Origin: Paraburkholderia largidicola
GTDB lineage: Bacteria; Pseudomonadota; Gammaproteobacteria; Burkholderiales; Burkholderiaceae
NCBI RefSeq assembly: GCF_013426895.1
Contig: NZ_AP023174.1
Location: 620,001 to 684,000 of the forward strand
Length of the DNA stretch: 64,000 nt
Reading direction: 5' to 3'
Shown here: in pieces, positions 27,383 to 37,976 of the stretch
How the letters are laid out: every line of letters begins with the position of its first letter
Position numbering within the stretch: the stretch's first letter is position 1
Notes under the pieces: model-generated
Seen by the model: only the letters and a program-made list of their open reading frames with translations
Told to the model about the DNA's origin: nothing
The model's database searches: none
Program-made: the position numbers and the translations under genes

Positions 27383-28225
27383 ATGACCCGGGTTCTCGAC
27401 TATTTCAGCGCGCTTGTCGCCGAGGACGATGGCCTTCCACTAACGGAAGCGGCGCTCTCGCTCGCGCAGGACGCCTATCCCGATCTCGATCTGCAAGCCG
27501 TGCTCGCGGAGATCGACGAACTCACCTTGCGCGTCAAGCGCCGCATTCCGGACGATGCCGACATCCAGCAGCGCGTCGGCATTCTGAACCGTTACTTCTT
27601 TCGCGAACTGGGCTTCGGGGCGAACGTCAACGATTACTACGACCCGGATAACAGCCACCTGAACATGGTGCTCAAGCGCCGGCGCGGTATCCCGATCTCG
27701 CTGGCGGTGCTGTATCTGGAGATGGCGTCGCAGGTGGATATTCCCGTGCGCGGCGTATCGTTCCCGGGGCATTTCCTGCTGCGCGTCACGCTGCCCGAAG
27801 GCGACGCGATGATCGATCCGACCACGGGTCATCCGCTGTCGGAAGCGGAGATGGTCGAGATGCTCGAGCCTTATGTGGCGAAAGCGGGCGAATCGGTCAG
27901 CCGCGCGTTGCGCATGCTGCTGCAGCCGGCGACGCGCCGCGAGATCATCGCGCGCATGCTGCGCAACCTCAAGGCGACGTATCTGCAAACCGAGCGCTGG
28001 CAGCGCTTGCTCGCTGTGCAGCAGCGTCTCGTGATCCTGCTGCCGGAGAGCATCGAAGAAGTGCGCGATCGCGGCTTCGCGTATGCGCGGCTCGATTACC
28101 TGCGGCCTGCGCTCGAAGATCTCGAACGCTATCTCGGCGACCGGCCAGATGCGGACGATGCGACCGTCGTCGAATCGCAATTGCACGAGTTGCGGCAGCG
28201 CACGCAACACGACGATCACGACTGA
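27383..28225 (+). CDS. SirB1-type transglutaminase-like protein
   Basis: 280 residues. The N-terminal two thirds are the SirB1/transglutaminase_9 domain, with LNRYFFRELGF and KRRRGIPISLAVLYLEMA. The segment VRGVSFPGHFLLRV holds the conserved His. The C-terminal third is TPR-like (about 190-270). The biochemical function is not established. It follows murJ by 5 bp and precedes a strong terminator, so it is the end of the murJ operon. Confidence 0.87.
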   Translation: MTRVLDYFSALVAEDDGLPLTEAALSLAQDAYPDLDLQAVLAEIDELTLRVKRRIPDDADIQQRVGILNRYFFRELGFGANVNDYYDPDNSHLNMVLKRRRGIPISLAVLYLEMASQVDIPVRGVSFPGHFLLRVTLPEGDAMIDPTTGHPLSEAEMVEMLEPYVAKAGESVSRALRMLLQPATRREIIARMLRNLKATYLQTERWQRLLAVQQRLVILLPESIEEVRDRGFAYARLDYLRPALEDLERYLGDRPDADDATVVESQLHELRQRTQHDDHD

Positions 28226-28252
28226 CACTCGTTTGAACCGCTGCTTCAGACA

Positions 28253-28290
28253 AAAACGCCTGCGTAGTTTGAATACGCAGGCGTTTTCAT
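28253..28290. terminator. Bidirectional terminator after the sirB1-like gene
   Basis: 14-bp stem AAAACGCCTGCGTA / TACGCAGGCGTTTT with a 7-base loop. It lies between the convergent sirB1-like and SDR genes. Confidence 0.9.
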
Positions 28291-28330
28291 TTCAGCGGTG
28301 TGCTTTCGCGTAACGCGAAGCGAGCCGCGC

Positions 28331-29089
28331 TTACTTCGGCTGCATGCGGATCGCGCCGTCCAGACGGATCACTTCGCCGTTGAGCATCGGGTTGTCGAAG
28401 ATCTGTTTGACGAGCATTGCGTATTCGTCCGGTTTGCCGAGGCGCGGCGGGAACGGCACCATTGCGCCCAACGCGTCCTGCACTTCCTGCGGCATGCCGA
28501 GCAGCATCGGCGTTTCGAAGATGCCTGGCGCAATCGTCATGACGCGGATTGCGTTGCGCGACAGATCGCGCGCGATCGGCAGCGTCATGCCGGCGACGCC
28601 TGCTTTCGACGCCGCATACGCGGCCTGGCCGATCTGTCCGTCGAACGCCGCGACGGAAGCCGTATTGACGATCACGCCCCGCTCGCCGAGTGCATTCGGT
28701 TCGAGCTTCGACATCTCTGCGGCCGCGAGGCGAATCATGTTGAACGTGCCGACGAGATTGATCGACACCGTGCGAGCGAACGAGTGCAGCGGATGCGGGC
28801 CGTCCTTGCCGACCGTCTTCATCGCCGGAGCGACGCCTGCGCAATTGACGAGGCCGCGCAGCGGGCCGAGCTTCGTCGCGGCTTCGACGGCGAGCACGGC
28901 ATCGTCTTCGCGGCTCACGTCGCACTTGACGAACACGCCGCCGAGTTCCTGCGCGAGTGCGGTGCCCGCGTCGTGGTTCAGGTCTGCGAGCACGACCTTG
29001 CCGCCGTTCTGTGCAACGAGCCGCGCTGTCGCTGCGCCGAGTCCGGATGCGCCGCCTGTGATCAGGAACACGTTGTTCTTGATGTCCAT
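28331..29089 (-). CDS. SDR-family 3-hydroxyacyl-CoA dehydrogenase-like protein
   Basis: 252-residue short-chain dehydrogenase. The cofactor motif is [17 protein letters not shown] (TGxxxGxG). NCAGVAP is the NAG-like motif, the catalytic Ser is in [11 protein letters not shown], and YAASKAGV gives YxxxK. The shape resembles type II 3-hydroxyacyl-CoA dehydrogenase (HSD10-like). The ATG at 29089 is preceded by AAGGAGAAGACA; upstream in-frame residues to 29173 are discarded. Confidence 0.88.
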   Translation of the reverse strand: MDIKNNVFLITGGASGLGAATARLVAQNGGKVVLADLNHDAGTALAQELGGVFVKCDVSREDDAVLAVEAATKLGPLRGLVNCAGVAPAMKTVGKDGPHPLHSFARTVSINLVGTFNMIRLAAAEMSKLEPNALGERGVIVNTASVAAFDGQIGQAAYAASKAGVAGMTLPIARDLSRNAIRVMTIAPGIFETPMLLGMPQEVQDALGAMVPFPPRLGKPDEYAMLVKQIFDNPMLNGEVIRLDGAIRMQPK

Positions 29090-29180
29090 TGTCTTCTCCT
29101 TGATGGATGCTTGAATCGCGTAGTTGGAATAGTTGTTGATGGACGATTTTAACGGGTCGGGGTGGGGCGTCAAATTGGCA
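29090..29180. other. Short promoter region of the SDR gene
   Basis: About 90 bp between the SDR start and the left end of repeat copy C, with the AAGGAG ribosome site. No gene is seen. Confidence 0.4.
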
Positions 29181-29884
29181 GTTTTTTTGCTGGCATCCGC
29201 GTGATGTTACTGGTCTGCAAGCGTTGCCCCTGTGCGGGGCGGCACCTACTTTTCTTTGCCGCCGCAAAGAAAAGTAGGCAAAAGAAAGCGGCTCACACCG
29301 TCAGTGCTTGTGTTTGCCTGAGGGCCCCCAACGGTTTTTATCCTTCACACGGCGACTTCTCAGTTCCCGCTCGTTGCCAACGCCGCGAATCAATGCCTCA
29401 CCCGCTTCAATCACCCGTAGCGCAGCCAGCGGCAGCAAATGGTGTGTGCCGCCCAGGTGGCAAACTATGTGTAGGTCGTAGCGCTGTACACGTCGGCGCT
29501 CTTACGACACCGACATTGCTTTCCAGTCCGGAGCGATGCGCGTACGGCGAGACAGCCTACACACAGTTTGCCGCTATAGAACGTAAGCGATTTGATTGTG
29601 CGTGTGGCGACGCGGGAGCATGAAGCGGGTGATGCGCCAATTCGAAGTGTTGGCAGCGGGCATCGAGAGGAACGATGCCGCGGACAGGACGGGGCCGTTG
29701 GGGGCCCGTGGGAGGGGAGAAGAGTTGGCGGTGTGAGCCGCTTTCTTTTGCCTACTTTTCTTTGCGGCGGCAAAGAAAAGTAGGTGCCGCCCCGCACAGG
29801 GGCGACGCGTGAAGCAAGCTAACAAACCGCGGACGCCAACAAAAACACTAGCAAACCACACCAGCGTCGCAAGACAAAAAAAAA
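29181..29884. repeat. Long palindromic intergenic element (copy C)
   Basis: About 700 bp, homologous to copy B and centred near 29516. The left end is shorter: it enters at GCTGGCATCCGCG and lacks GTCTGCGACG. The right end keeps CCAGCGTCGC and ends two bases before the adk stop codon (29887-29889). The conserved block at 29238-29303 recurs inverted at 29727-29791, each with a CTACTTTTCTTTG hairpin. Inner arms at 29448-29475 and 29556-29574 also pair. Unlike copies A and B it lies between two genes on the same strand. Confidence 0.88.
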
Positions 29885-29886
29885 CC

Positions 29887-30567
<681 letters not shown>

Positions 30568-30811
30568 CTATGTCAATTCTGTGTGGCGCGCCGCGAGTCA
30601 TTGCATGCATGCTGCGGTCGACGCTCTTGATTCTTTGTTGCCGCTGAGATGGCCGGGCAGCTTTTCGCTGCCGACTTCGCGCTGCACGCAATGAGCGGCG
30701 CTGCGAAGCAAACGGCAAAACAGGCGGATAAAAAACGGGCGAATGGTGATATCGGCCAACGCGCATCGATATCGGATGAATCGCGCGAACGATCGATTAT
30801 GCCATGGCTTT

Positions 30812-31615
30812 TTACGCCGACGACCCGAAAAACGCCTGTACACGGGCCAGATCGTCTGGTGTGTCGACGCCGGGCAGCGGCGCGTCGTGCGTGACGAGCA
30901 CCGCGATGCGCTCGCCGTGCCACATCGCGCGCAGTTGTTCGAGCGCTTCGGCCTGCTCGATCGGCGAGATCGACAGACTCGGGTAAGTACGGAGGAACTT
31001 CGCGCGATACGCATACAGTCCGATATGCCGGTACACGGCAGCGGGTGCAGGCGGAGTCGGCATTTGCGCGACATTCGGCCAATGCGGCTGGTAGGCGTCG
31101 CGGGCCCATGGAATCGGCGCGCGCGAGAAGTACAGCGCGACACCGCGTGCATCGAGCACGACCTTGACGACGTTCGGATTGAAGACTTCGGCTGGATCGT
31201 GGATCGGATGCGCGGCCGTCGCGATCGCGCAGCCATCCGTCGATGCGAGGTGCGACGCTACGCCGCGCACCAGTGCCGGATCGATCAGCGGCTCGTCGCC
31301 CTGCACGTTGACGACGATCGTGTCGTCGCTCCAGCCGTAATGCGCCGCGACTTCCGCGAGACGGTCCGTGCCCGACGGATGATCGGCGCGCGTCATCATC
31401 GCGTCGATGCCATGCGCGCGCGCGACGTCGAAGACGGATTGCGCGTCGGTCGCGACCAGCACCTGCTGCGCGCCCGATTCGAGCGCGCGTTCCGCGACGC
31501 GAACGACCATCGGCTTGCCGCCGATATCAGCCAGTGGCTTGTTCGGCAGACGCGTCGAAGCAAGGCGCGCCGGGACGACGGCGATGAAGGGCGGAGTGTG
31601 CAGGGTGTCGTTCAT
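30812..31615 (-). CDS. kdsB: 3-deoxy-manno-octulosonate cytidylyltransferase
   Basis: Activates Kdo as CMP-Kdo for lipopolysaccharide inner core synthesis. It is 267 residues. [21 protein letters not shown] is the nucleotide-binding start, then [27 protein letters not shown] and [12 protein letters not shown]. The ATG at 31615 places the domain as in homologues. It follows the Trm112-like gene by about 110 bp in the lpxK direction. Confidence 0.95.
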   Translation of the reverse strand: MNDTLHTPPFIAVVPARLASTRLPNKPLADIGGKPMVVRVAERALESGAQQVLVATDAQSVFDVARAHGIDAMMTRADHPSGTDRLAEVAAHYGWSDDTIVVNVQGDEPLIDPALVRGVASHLASTDGCAIATAAHPIHDPAEVFNPNVVKVVLDARGVALYFSRAPIPWARDAYQPHWPNVAQMPTPPAPAAVYRHIGLYAYRAKFLRTYPSLSISPIEQAEALEQLRAMWHGERIAVLVTHDAPLPGVDTPDDLARVQAFFGSSA

Positions 31616-31726
31616 CGGAAGCGTCACATCAGGCCTTGTGCGGGCCGAGAAAGACGCGCCGCCTTGGCGGCGGCGCGGTGTGTGTTCAGTTGGCGGCGTA
31701 CGCGCGAGCGTCACGCGCAGCGTCGC

Positions 31727-31930
31727 TCACGCAACGGAGCCCGGATTGAGGTCGACGGGCGTGCCTTCGACCGTTTGCCGCGCTTCGTCGACGAGCATCA
31801 CGGGAATGCCGTCGCGGATCGGATAGGCCAGCTTGTCTGCGTTGCAGATCAGCTCCTGCGCGGCGCGGTCGTAGCTGAGCGGGCCCTTGCAGATCGGGCA
31901 AACGAGAATTTCAAGCAGGCGAGCGTCCAC
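31727..31930 (-). CDS. Trm112/YcaR family protein with GTG start
   Basis: 67-residue protein [20 protein letters not shown] with a CxxC zinc-like pair and [12 protein letters not shown] at the end. Family members are small zinc-ribbon helpers; bacterial YcaR-type proteins sit between lpxK and kdsB as here. An in-frame ATG further upstream would give a 26-residue extension inside lpxK. GGAGAAAG sits directly before the GTG at 31930, so GTG is the better start. It overlaps the end of lpxK by 20 bp. Confidence 0.9.
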   Translation of the reverse strand: MDARLLEILVCPICKGPLSYDRAAQELICNADKLAYPIRDGIPVMLVDEARQTVEGTPVDLNPGSVA

Positions 31931-32927
31931 GGACTTTCTCCACAACGAGTGCAATGAGGCGATGATCGAGCGTGGCTTCGACGGGGACGACCCAGAGCCG
32001 CGCATCATGCCAGGACCCCAATTTTACCGCATCCTTTTCGGTGATCAGGATCGCATCGGCGTCCACGTCGACGAACGGATTCGTGCTGAACGCGTAATGA
32101 TCGGGCAGCGCGCGCGTCTGTGGCGAAAGGCCCGCCGCGCGCAGTGTCGCGAAGAAGCGCTCCGGTGCACCGATGCCCGCCGCCGCCAGCACGCGCTCGC
32201 CGGCAAACTGCGCGAGCGGGCGGCGCAGGCGCGGATTGTCGAGATGCCATGCGTCGCCGGGTGCGAGCTCTAGCGAGAACGTGTTCGGCCACGGCGGCAG
32301 CGCGCGGTCGTACGGATTGTTGATGAGCGTCGCGTCGCGCTTGCGCGACAGCGGCTCGCGCAACGGACCGGCGGGCAGCAGGAAGCCGTTGCCGCCCAGC
32401 CGGTGATCGAACACGACGATTTCGGCGTCGCGCTCGAGCCGATAGTGCTGCAAGCCGTCATCGCTGACGATCACGTCGACATTGCGGTGCGCCTTGCACA
32501 GCGCCTCGGCGGCGGCGACGCGATCGGGGCAGACGAACACGGGCGCACCCGTGCGGCGTGCGATCAAAAGCGGTTCGTCGCCCGCCTGCGACGCCTTCGA
32601 AGTCGGCGTAACGAGCGTCGGCAGTGAGATCTTCACGCCGTAGCCGCGCGACACGACGCCGGGCGTGAAGCCCGCGCTGCGCAGCGCCTGCACGAGCGCG
32701 ATCACCGTCGGCGTCTTGCCCGTGCCGCCGACCGTCACGTTGCCGACCACCACCACAGGCACGGGCACGCGCACCGACTTCAGCCAGCCGAGCCCGAATG
32801 CCGAGCGGCGCGCGAGCGCCACCGCGCCGAACACGCAGGCGAGCGGCGTCATCGCCCAGGCGAGCGGGCCGCGCTGCTGCCATTCGCGCGCGATACGCGC
32901 TTCGAGGCGGGAAGCGAGTTCGCTCAT
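31911..32927 (-). CDS. lpxK: Tetraacyldisaccharide 4'-kinase
   Basis: Phosphorylates the lipid A precursor at 4' at the inner membrane. It is 338 residues. The N-terminal membrane anchor region (about 15-40) is followed by the P-loop [20 protein letters not shown] and [14 protein letters not shown] follow, then [10 protein letters not shown]. Its ATG overlaps the stop of a short upstream frame in an ATGA. Confidence 0.95.
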   Translation of the reverse strand: MSELASRLEARIAREWQQRGPLAWAMTPLACVFGAVALARRSAFGLGWLKSVRVPVPVVVVGNVTVGGTGKTPTVIALVQALRSAGFTPGVVSRGYGVKISLPTLVTPTSKASQAGDEPLLIARRTGAPVFVCPDRVAAAEALCKAHRNVDVIVSDDGLQHYRLERDAEIVVFDHRLGGNGFLLPAGPLREPLSRKRDATLINNPYDRALPPWPNTFSLELAPGDAWHLDNPRLRRPLAQFAGERVLAAAGIGAPERFFATLRAAGLSPQTRALPDHYAFSTNPFVDVDADAILITEKDAVKLGSWHDARLWVVPVEATLDHRLIALVVEKVRGRSPA

Positions 32928-33160
32928 CGGCAGTCGGCCGGCTTGCGCGGCGCGTCAGACAGGACGGACAGGGCGAACATCAGCAGGCATCTCCGGACGG
33001 TCGGTTGCACCGACGGTTGAAAGACCAGGGGAACGACGAGAACCACGAAACGCGGACAACGACGGAACAGCAACAGGACGACGAAGGCGGCAAAAACCAT
33101 TCGCGCCCGTTCGCGCAGGAGCGCTCGCCGCGTCCGACAGATTCCGCCAGAACCCGGCAC
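32924..33160 (-). CDS. Possible small membrane protein upstream of lpxK (uncertain)
   Basis: A 78-codon frame whose TGA overlaps the lpxK ATG as ATGA. From its second Met (33100) it would encode 58 residues with two hydrophobic stretches ([11 protein letters not shown] and [10 protein letters not shown]). It resembles no family I know. In other Burkholderia I remember exbB and exbD at this place; neither is present here. It could be a real coupled leader protein or a chance frame in GC-rich DNA. Confidence 0.3.
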   Translation of the reverse strand: MPGSGGICRTRRALLRERARMVFAAFVVLLLFRRCPRFVVLVVPLVFQPSVQPTVRRCLLMFALSVLSDAPRKPADCR

Positions 33161-33521
33161 TCTAGCGCGCGGGCGGCGTTAGCCGCAAGTCGGACACGCC
33201 ACCACATGCGGCTCTCGCACGACCAATGCTTTATCCATAGCCTGTGGATAACTTTGTGGAGAACGTGCCTTGCAATTTGTCGGGAAGGCCGTCGCGCAAG
33301 CCTCGGCTCGACAATGGGGAACTTTTATCGGATAAAAAGACAATATAAATCAATAGGTTAGATGGTATTAAGTGGGCTCTGGAGCCGTTTTGAGCCGGCC
33401 CTCGACGCGACTCCCGACATGTGGACACTTTTAACAATCCGGCTAAAGGCGTTTAGAACTCACTGGACCTGACTGGCTGATCGGTCTATCGTCTGTCCGG
33501 CCTGTTTAAACCATTCCTCGC
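33161..33521. other. Divergent region between lpxK side and xseA
   Basis: About 360 bp with no convincing gene. It holds two inverted DnaA-box-like sites (33231-33251) and an A/T-rich tract at about 33326-33370, including a TATAAA at 33344. It must contain the promoters of xseA and of the lpxK group. Confidence 0.5.
33231..33251. promoter_or_regulatory. Inverted pair of DnaA-box-like 9-mers
   Basis: TTATCCATA at 33231-33239 differs by one base from the DnaA box TTATCCACA. TGTGGATAA at 33243-33251 is its exact reverse complement. The two face each other with a 3-bp gap. This is a candidate DnaA-binding site. Confidence 0.5.
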
Positions 33522-34901
33522 ATGAATTCCGAAAGTCCTTTCTCGTCGTCCGCTGGCGCGGGCGGCGATGCCGTCGTTCCCGTCTCGGTACTCAACCGCG
33601 CGATCGGCACGATGCTCGAACGCTCGTTTCCGCTCGTCTGGGTCTCCGGCGAAGTGTCGAACTTTACGCGCGCCGCGAGCGGGCACTGGTACTTCTCGAT
33701 CAAGGACGCACAGGCGCAGATGCGCTGCGTGATGTTCCGCGGCCGGGCGCAACATGCGGAGTTCACGCCGCGCGAAGGCGACAAGATCGAAGTGCGCGCG
33801 CTCGTCACAATGTACGAGCCGCGCGGCGAACTGCAACTGAATGTCGAGGCCGTGCGTCGTACGGGTCAGGGCCGTTTGTACGAAGCGTTCCTGCGGCTGA
33901 AGGCGCAACTCGAAGCGGAAGGTCTGTTCGACGCGGAACGCAAGCGCGCGCTGCCCGCGCATCCGCGCGCGATCGGCATCGTCACGTCGTTGCAGGCGGC
34001 CGCGTTGCGCGACGTGCTGACCACCTTGGCGCGTCGCGCGCCCCACATCCCCGTGATCGTCTATCCGGCGCCCGTGCAGGGCGCGGGCGTCAGCGCGAAG
34101 CTGGCCGCAATGGTCGAGACGGCCAGCCGGCGCGGTGAAGTGGACGTGCTGATCGTGTGCCGCGGCGGCGGCTCGATCGAAGACCTGTGGGCTTTCAACG
34201 AAGAAGTGCTGGCCCGCGCGATCGCGGAAAGCAAGATGCCCGTCGTGAGCGGTGTCGGTCACGAAACCGACTTCACGATCGCCGACTTCGCCGCCGATGT
34301 CCGCGCGCCCACGCCCACGGGCGCCGCCGAACTCGTCAGCCCGCAACGCGTGCTGCTGCTGCGCGATCTCGATCATCGACATGCGACGCTCGCGCGCGGC
34401 TTCGGCCGCATGATGGAGCGGCGCGCGCAACAACTCGACTGGCTCGCACGTCGTCTCGTGTCGCCGGCCGAAAGGCTCGCGCGGCAACGCACGCATCTGC
34501 AGCAACTGAGCGTGCGGCTCGCGTCGGCGGGCGCGCGGCCCGTGCGCGATGCTCGCGGGCGCTTCGCGCTCGTGCAGATGCGCTGGCAGCGCTGGCGCCC
34601 CGATCTCTCGCAGCATCGTTCGAAAGTGAGCGGGCTTGCCGAGCGGCTCGAGCGCGCATTGTTGCGTCAACATGAAAGACACATTGCGCGCGTGGAAACG
34701 CTTGCCGCGCGGCTCGAAGTACTGAGCCCGCAACGCACGCTCGAACGCGGTTACGCGGCATTGCTCGATGCGCAAAACGGCCGCGCAGTGCGCGCGCCCT
34801 CGGCCTTGAAACCTGGCCGCCGCATGACCGTTCACCTCGCTGAAGGCTCGGCGGACATCGCGCTGTCGGATGTTCAGCCGCGTCTTACGGATGGCTTTTA
34901 A
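33522..34901 (+). CDS. xseA: Exodeoxyribonuclease VII large subunit
   Basis: 459 residues. With XseB it degrades single-stranded DNA from both ends. The N-terminal OB-fold (about 15-115) includes [27 protein letters not shown]. The catalytic domain has [38 protein letters not shown] and [16 protein letters not shown]. The C-terminal part is a long coiled coil, ending with RTLERGYA. xseB is not in this window. Confidence 0.96.
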   Translation: MNSESPFSSSAGAGGDAVVPVSVLNRAIGTMLERSFPLVWVSGEVSNFTRAASGHWYFSIKDAQAQMRCVMFRGRAQHAEFTPREGDKIEVRALVTMYEPRGELQLNVEAVRRTGQGRLYEAFLRLKAQLEAEGLFDAERKRALPAHPRAIGIVTSLQAAALRDVLTTLARRAPHIPVIVYPAPVQGAGVSAKLAAMVETASRRGEVDVLIVCRGGGSIEDLWAFNEEVLARAIAESKMPVVSGVGHETDFTIADFAADVRAPTPTGAAELVSPQRVLLLRDLDHRHATLARGFGRMMERRAQQLDWLARRLVSPAERLARQRTHLQQLSVRLASAGARPVRDARGRFALVQMRWQRWRPDLSQHRSKVSGLAERLERALLRQHERHIARVETLAARLEVLSPQRTLERGYAALLDAQNGRAVRAPSALKPGRRMTVHLAEGSADIALSDVQPRLTDGF

Positions 34902-35031
34902 TCGTGCCGTAAAGCGTTATCGGGCACAGTAGTTTTGACCTTCGTATGACAGGTGAAAACCCGCTGCGCGAGCATTAATTACGCTGCCCGCGCAGCCTGT
35001 TTTCGCAATGCGTGCCATAAAGGGCTTGCGT

Positions 35032-35060
35032 TTGCGGGGTTATTCCAACTCGCCTACAAT
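35032..35060 (+). promoter_or_regulatory. Candidate sodB promoter
   Basis: TTGCGG at 35032-35037 and TACAAT at 35055-35060 with a 17-bp spacer. The leader before the ATG at 35121 is about 55 nt and holds AAAGGA. Confidence 0.5.
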
Positions 35061-35120
35061 CGAGTGCTCCCGCAGCGTTATCCGCAGACTCCCCATAAAC
35101 AGATACAAAGGAATAGCACC

Positions 35121-35699
35121 ATGGAACATACGCTCCCGCCGCTGCCGTTCGCGAAGAACGCGCTCGCTCCGCACATGTCGGAAGAGACGCTCGAGTTTCA
35201 CTACGGCAAGCACCATCAGACCTATGTGACCAACCTGAACAATCTGATCAAGGGCACTGAGTTCGAGAACCTGTCGCTGGAAGAGATCGTCAAGAAGTCG
35301 TCGGGCGGCATCTTCAACAACTCCGCGCAAATCTGGAATCACACGTTCTTCTGGAACAGCCTGTCGCCGCAAGGTGGTGGCGCGCCGAAGGGCAAGGTCG
35401 CCGAAGCGATCAACGCGAAGTGGGGTTCCTTCGACAAGTTCAAGGAAGAATTCACGAAGACGGCAGTCGGCACGTTCGGCTCGGGCTGGGCATGGCTCGT
35501 GAAGAAGGCAGACGGTACGCTGGATCTGGTGTCGACCAGCAACGCAGCCACGCCGCTGACGACGGACGCCAAGGCGCTCCTCACGATCGACGTGTGGGAA
35601 CACGCGTACTACATCGACTACCGCAATGCGCGTCCGAAGTTCGTCGAAGCATTCTGGAACATCGTGAACTGGGACTTCGCGGAAAAGAATTTCGCGTAA
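35121..35699 (+). CDS. sodB: Superoxide dismutase (Fe type)
   Basis: 192-residue cytosolic enzyme that converts superoxide to O2 and H2O2. Metal ligands are in [13 protein letters not shown] (His), NHTFFWN (His) and the Asp and His of [13 protein letters not shown]. The length and GSGWAWLV segment fit Fe-SOD. The ATG at 35121 has a ribosome site and matches the family start [15 protein letters not shown]. It is a single-gene unit with its own promoter and terminator. Confidence 0.96.
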   Translation: MEHTLPPLPFAKNALAPHMSEETLEFHYGKHHQTYVTNLNNLIKGTEFENLSLEEIVKKSSGGIFNNSAQIWNHTFFWNSLSPQGGGAPKGKVAEAINAKWGSFDKFKEEFTKTAVGTFGSGWAWLVKKADGTLDLVSTSNAATPLTTDAKALLTIDVWEHAYYIDYRNARPKFVEAFWNIVNWDFAEKNFA

Positions 35700-35753
35700 G
35701 TCTTCGCGTGATCCGGTAAGCGTTTGAAAAACCGGCAAGCGCAGAATCAATGG

Positions 35754-35785
35754 AAAGCCCTCACTTGTGAGGGCTTTTTCTTTTT
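35754..35785 (+). terminator. Terminator of sodB
   Basis: AAAGCCCTCAC / GTGAGGGCTTT hairpin with a two-base TT loop, then a T-rich tail. Confidence 0.85.
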
Positions 35786-35792
35786 GGTGCCT

Positions 35793-35815
35793 ATTAATTC
35801 GATATCCGAATTAAT
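35793..35815. promoter_or_regulatory. Perfect 9-bp inverted repeat upstream of the CaiB gene
   Basis: ATTAATTCG-ATATC-CGAATTAAT, perfect arms of 9 bp around 5 bp. It is very A/T-rich against the GC-rich background and lies 210 bp upstream of the CaiB-family start, after the sodB terminator. It looks like a MarR- or GntR-type operator, but no such regulator gene is nearby. Confidence 0.55.
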
Positions 35816-35879
35816 CTGTATATTGCATTAATACTCGCACTTGCCAGCACCCGTCGAAATAAAACGCCGACTCCCTTCG

Positions 35880-35896
35880 CCACCCGTTCGGGGTGG
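35880..35896. promoter_or_regulatory. CCACCC-N5-GGGTGG box 1 (caiB-etfBA)
   Basis: Perfect 6-bp arms, CCACCC-GTTCG-GGGTGG, 130 bp before the CaiB-family ATG. It is the same box as at 46536, 50367, 50412, 55928 and 56011, all in promoters of the catabolic island. Confidence 0.7.
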
Positions 35897-36025
35897 TCCT
35901 GTCTGATGTCCGCCAGGGCTTACTACGATCAAAGGAGCACTCTGCCGCTCCGACACTCACAACCGACAGCAAGGCCCGGTTGGCACCCGTCAGCCTGGCC
36001 GCATTTCCATGGAGACAGGTGGACG

Positions 36026-37195
36026 ATGGGCGTTTTGAACGGAATCAGAGTGCTGGAATTCGAAGCGATCGGTCCCGGGCCCTTCGGCGCGATGCTGCTC
36101 GCCGATATGGGCGCGGACGTATTACGCGTCGACAGGCCGGCTGCGCCCGACGATCTCGGGCCGAAAACCAACGGCAAGCGCATCGATGTCACGGGCCGGG
36201 GGCGCCGCTCGGTCACGCTCGATCTGAAGCAGCCGGTATCGGTGGCAGCGGCGCTCGATCTGATGGCGCATGCGGACGTCGTGATCGAAGGTTATCGGCC
36301 GGGCACGATGGAGCGGCTCGGACTCGGTCCCGACGAGGCGTTCGCGCGTCATCCGAAGCTCGTCTACGGACGCATGACGGGCTGGGGGCAAACGGGTCCG
36401 CTCGCGGCGCGTGCCGGCCACGATCTGAACTACATCGCGCTGTCAGGCGTGCTGTCCGGCATCGGACCCGCCGATGGCGCGCCCGTCGTGCCGTTGAACC
36501 TCGTCGGCGATTACGGCGGAGGCGGCATGCTGCTCGCGCTCGGCGTCGTGTCGGCGTTGCTCAATGTGCAACGCGGCGGATCGGGCCAGGTCGTCGACGC
36601 GGCGATGACGGAAGGGGCGGCGCAACTCGGCGCGGTGATCTGGGGCCTGCTCGCGTCGGGTAACTGGCGCGAGCAACGCGCGAGCAATCTGCTCGATGGC
36701 GGCACGCCGTGGTACGACAGCTACCGCACGCGCGACGGTCACTACATGGCCGTCGGCGCCGTCGAAGCGCGCTTCTACGCGCAACTGCTCGACAAGCTCG
36801 GCCTCGCCGATGTCGGCCTTCCGAAGCAGCACGATCGCAGCGGCTGGCCCGTTCTGCGCGAAGCCTTCACTGTGGCCTTCGCTTCGCGCACGCGCGACGA
36901 ATGGTGCGCGGTGTTCGATGGCAGCGACGCCTGCGTCGCGCCTGTGCTTGGCTTTTCCGAGGCGCCCGATCACCCGCAGCATCGCGCGCGCGGCAGCTTC
37001 GTCGAAGTGGCGGGCGTCGTGCAGCCCGCACCGGCGCCGCGCTTTTCGGCCACGCCGTCGCGCATCGACGGGCCTGCGCCGCAGCGCGGACAGGGCGGCT
37101 TGCGCGCCTTGCGCGACTGGGGCTTCGACGAGGCCGCCATCGAGCGGATGGTCGGGTACGGGCTCGGCTTCCAGCCTGAAGTGCCGGCAGCTTGA
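36026..37195 (+). CDS. CaiB/BaiF family CoA transferase or acyl-CoA racemase
   Basis: 389-residue family III CoA-transferase fold. The N-terminus MGVLNGIRVLEFEAIGPGPFG, then LADMGADVLRVDRP, is typical. The catalytic Asp region is AGHDLNYIALSGVLSGIG. The GPGPFGAMLLADMGADV pattern is closest to alpha-methylacyl-CoA racemase members, which would fit epimerising a branched acyl-CoA. The ATG at 36026 is preceded by GGAGACAGGTGGAC. It leads the operon caiB-like, etfB, etfA (22 bp and 10 bp gaps) under box 1. Confidence 0.88.
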   Translation: MGVLNGIRVLEFEAIGPGPFGAMLLADMGADVLRVDRPAAPDDLGPKTNGKRIDVTGRGRRSVTLDLKQPVSVAAALDLMAHADVVIEGYRPGTMERLGLGPDEAFARHPKLVYGRMTGWGQTGPLAARAGHDLNYIALSGVLSGIGPADGAPVVPLNLVGDYGGGGMLLALGVVSALLNVQRGGSGQVVDAAMTEGAAQLGAVIWGLLASGNWREQRASNLLDGGTPWYDSYRTRDGHYMAVGAVEARFYAQLLDKLGLADVGLPKQHDRSGWPVLREAFTVAFASRTRDEWCAVFDGSDACVAPVLGFSEAPDHPQHRARGSFVEVAGVVQPAPAPRFSATPSRIDGPAPQRGQGGLRALRDWGFDEAAIERMVGYGLGFQPEVPAA

Positions 37196-37216
37196 TTGAA
37201 CGACAGGAGACAACAG

Positions 37217-37966
37217 ATGAAAGCACTCGTCGCGGTCAAACGCGTGGTGGACTTCAACGTGAAAGTGCGCGTCAAGTCCGACGGCTCGGGCGTCGATCTC
37301 GCCAACGTGAAGATGGGCATCAATCCATTCGACGAAATCGCCGTCGAAGAAGCCGTGCGCCTGAAAGAGCGGGGCGTCGTGAGCGAGGTGGTCGCGGTGT
37401 CGTGCGGCGTGGCCGCTTGTCAGGAAACGCTGCGCACGGCAATGGCGATCGGCGCGGATCGCGGGATTCTCGTCCAGACGGACGCGGAACTCGAGCCGCT
37501 CGCGGTCGCGAAGCTGCTCAGCGCGCTCGTCGACAGGGAAAAGCCGCAACTCGTGTTGTTCGGCAAGCAGGGCATCGATAACGACTGCAACCAGACGGGG
37601 CAAATGCTCGCCGCGCTCGCGGGCATGCCGCAGGCCACGTGCGCGAGCAAGGTCGAGATCGCCGATCAGTTCGCCGTCGTCACGCGCGAAATCGACGGCG
37701 GTCTGGAAACGGTGCGTCTTGCGCTGCCCGCTGTCGTGACTTCCGACTTGCGGCTGAACGAGCCGCGCTACGCCACATTGCCGAACATCATGAAGGCGAA
37801 GAAGAAGCCGCTCGATACGGTGACGCCCGAACAACTCGGCGTGGACGTCGCGCCGCGTCTCACGGTCCTGAAGACGGCCGAACCGGCGCAACGCGGTGCA
37901 GGCGTGAAAGTGCCCGACGTCGCCGCGCTCGTCGCGAAACTGAAAACAGAAGCCAAGGTGCTGTGA
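37217..37966 (+). CDS. etfB: Electron transfer flavoprotein beta subunit
   Basis: 249 residues. With EtfA it takes electrons from acyl-CoA dehydrogenases and passes them to ETF-ubiquinone oxidoreductase. It starts [23 protein letters not shown]-binding and signature parts are [18 protein letters not shown] and [25 protein letters not shown]. It lies between the CaiB-like gene and etfA. Confidence 0.95.
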   Translation: MKALVAVKRVVDFNVKVRVKSDGSGVDLANVKMGINPFDEIAVEEAVRLKERGVVSEVVAVSCGVAACQETLRTAMAIGADRGILVQTDAELEPLAVAKLLSALVDREKPQLVLFGKQGIDNDCNQTGQMLAALAGMPQATCASKVEIADQFAVVTREIDGGLETVRLALPAVVTSDLRLNEPRYATLPNIMKAKKKPLDTVTPEQLGVDVAPRLTVLKTAEPAQRGAGVKVPDVAALVAKLKTEAKVL

Positions 37967-37976
37967 GGAGACGGAC

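Noticed and set aside
29162..29861. Open frames inside repeat copy C
   Set aside because: Same family of non-coding repeat; no domain or ribosome site.
33231..33370. Chromosome origin
   Set aside because: Only two boxes and no dnaA, dnaN, parAB or gyrB genes nearby.
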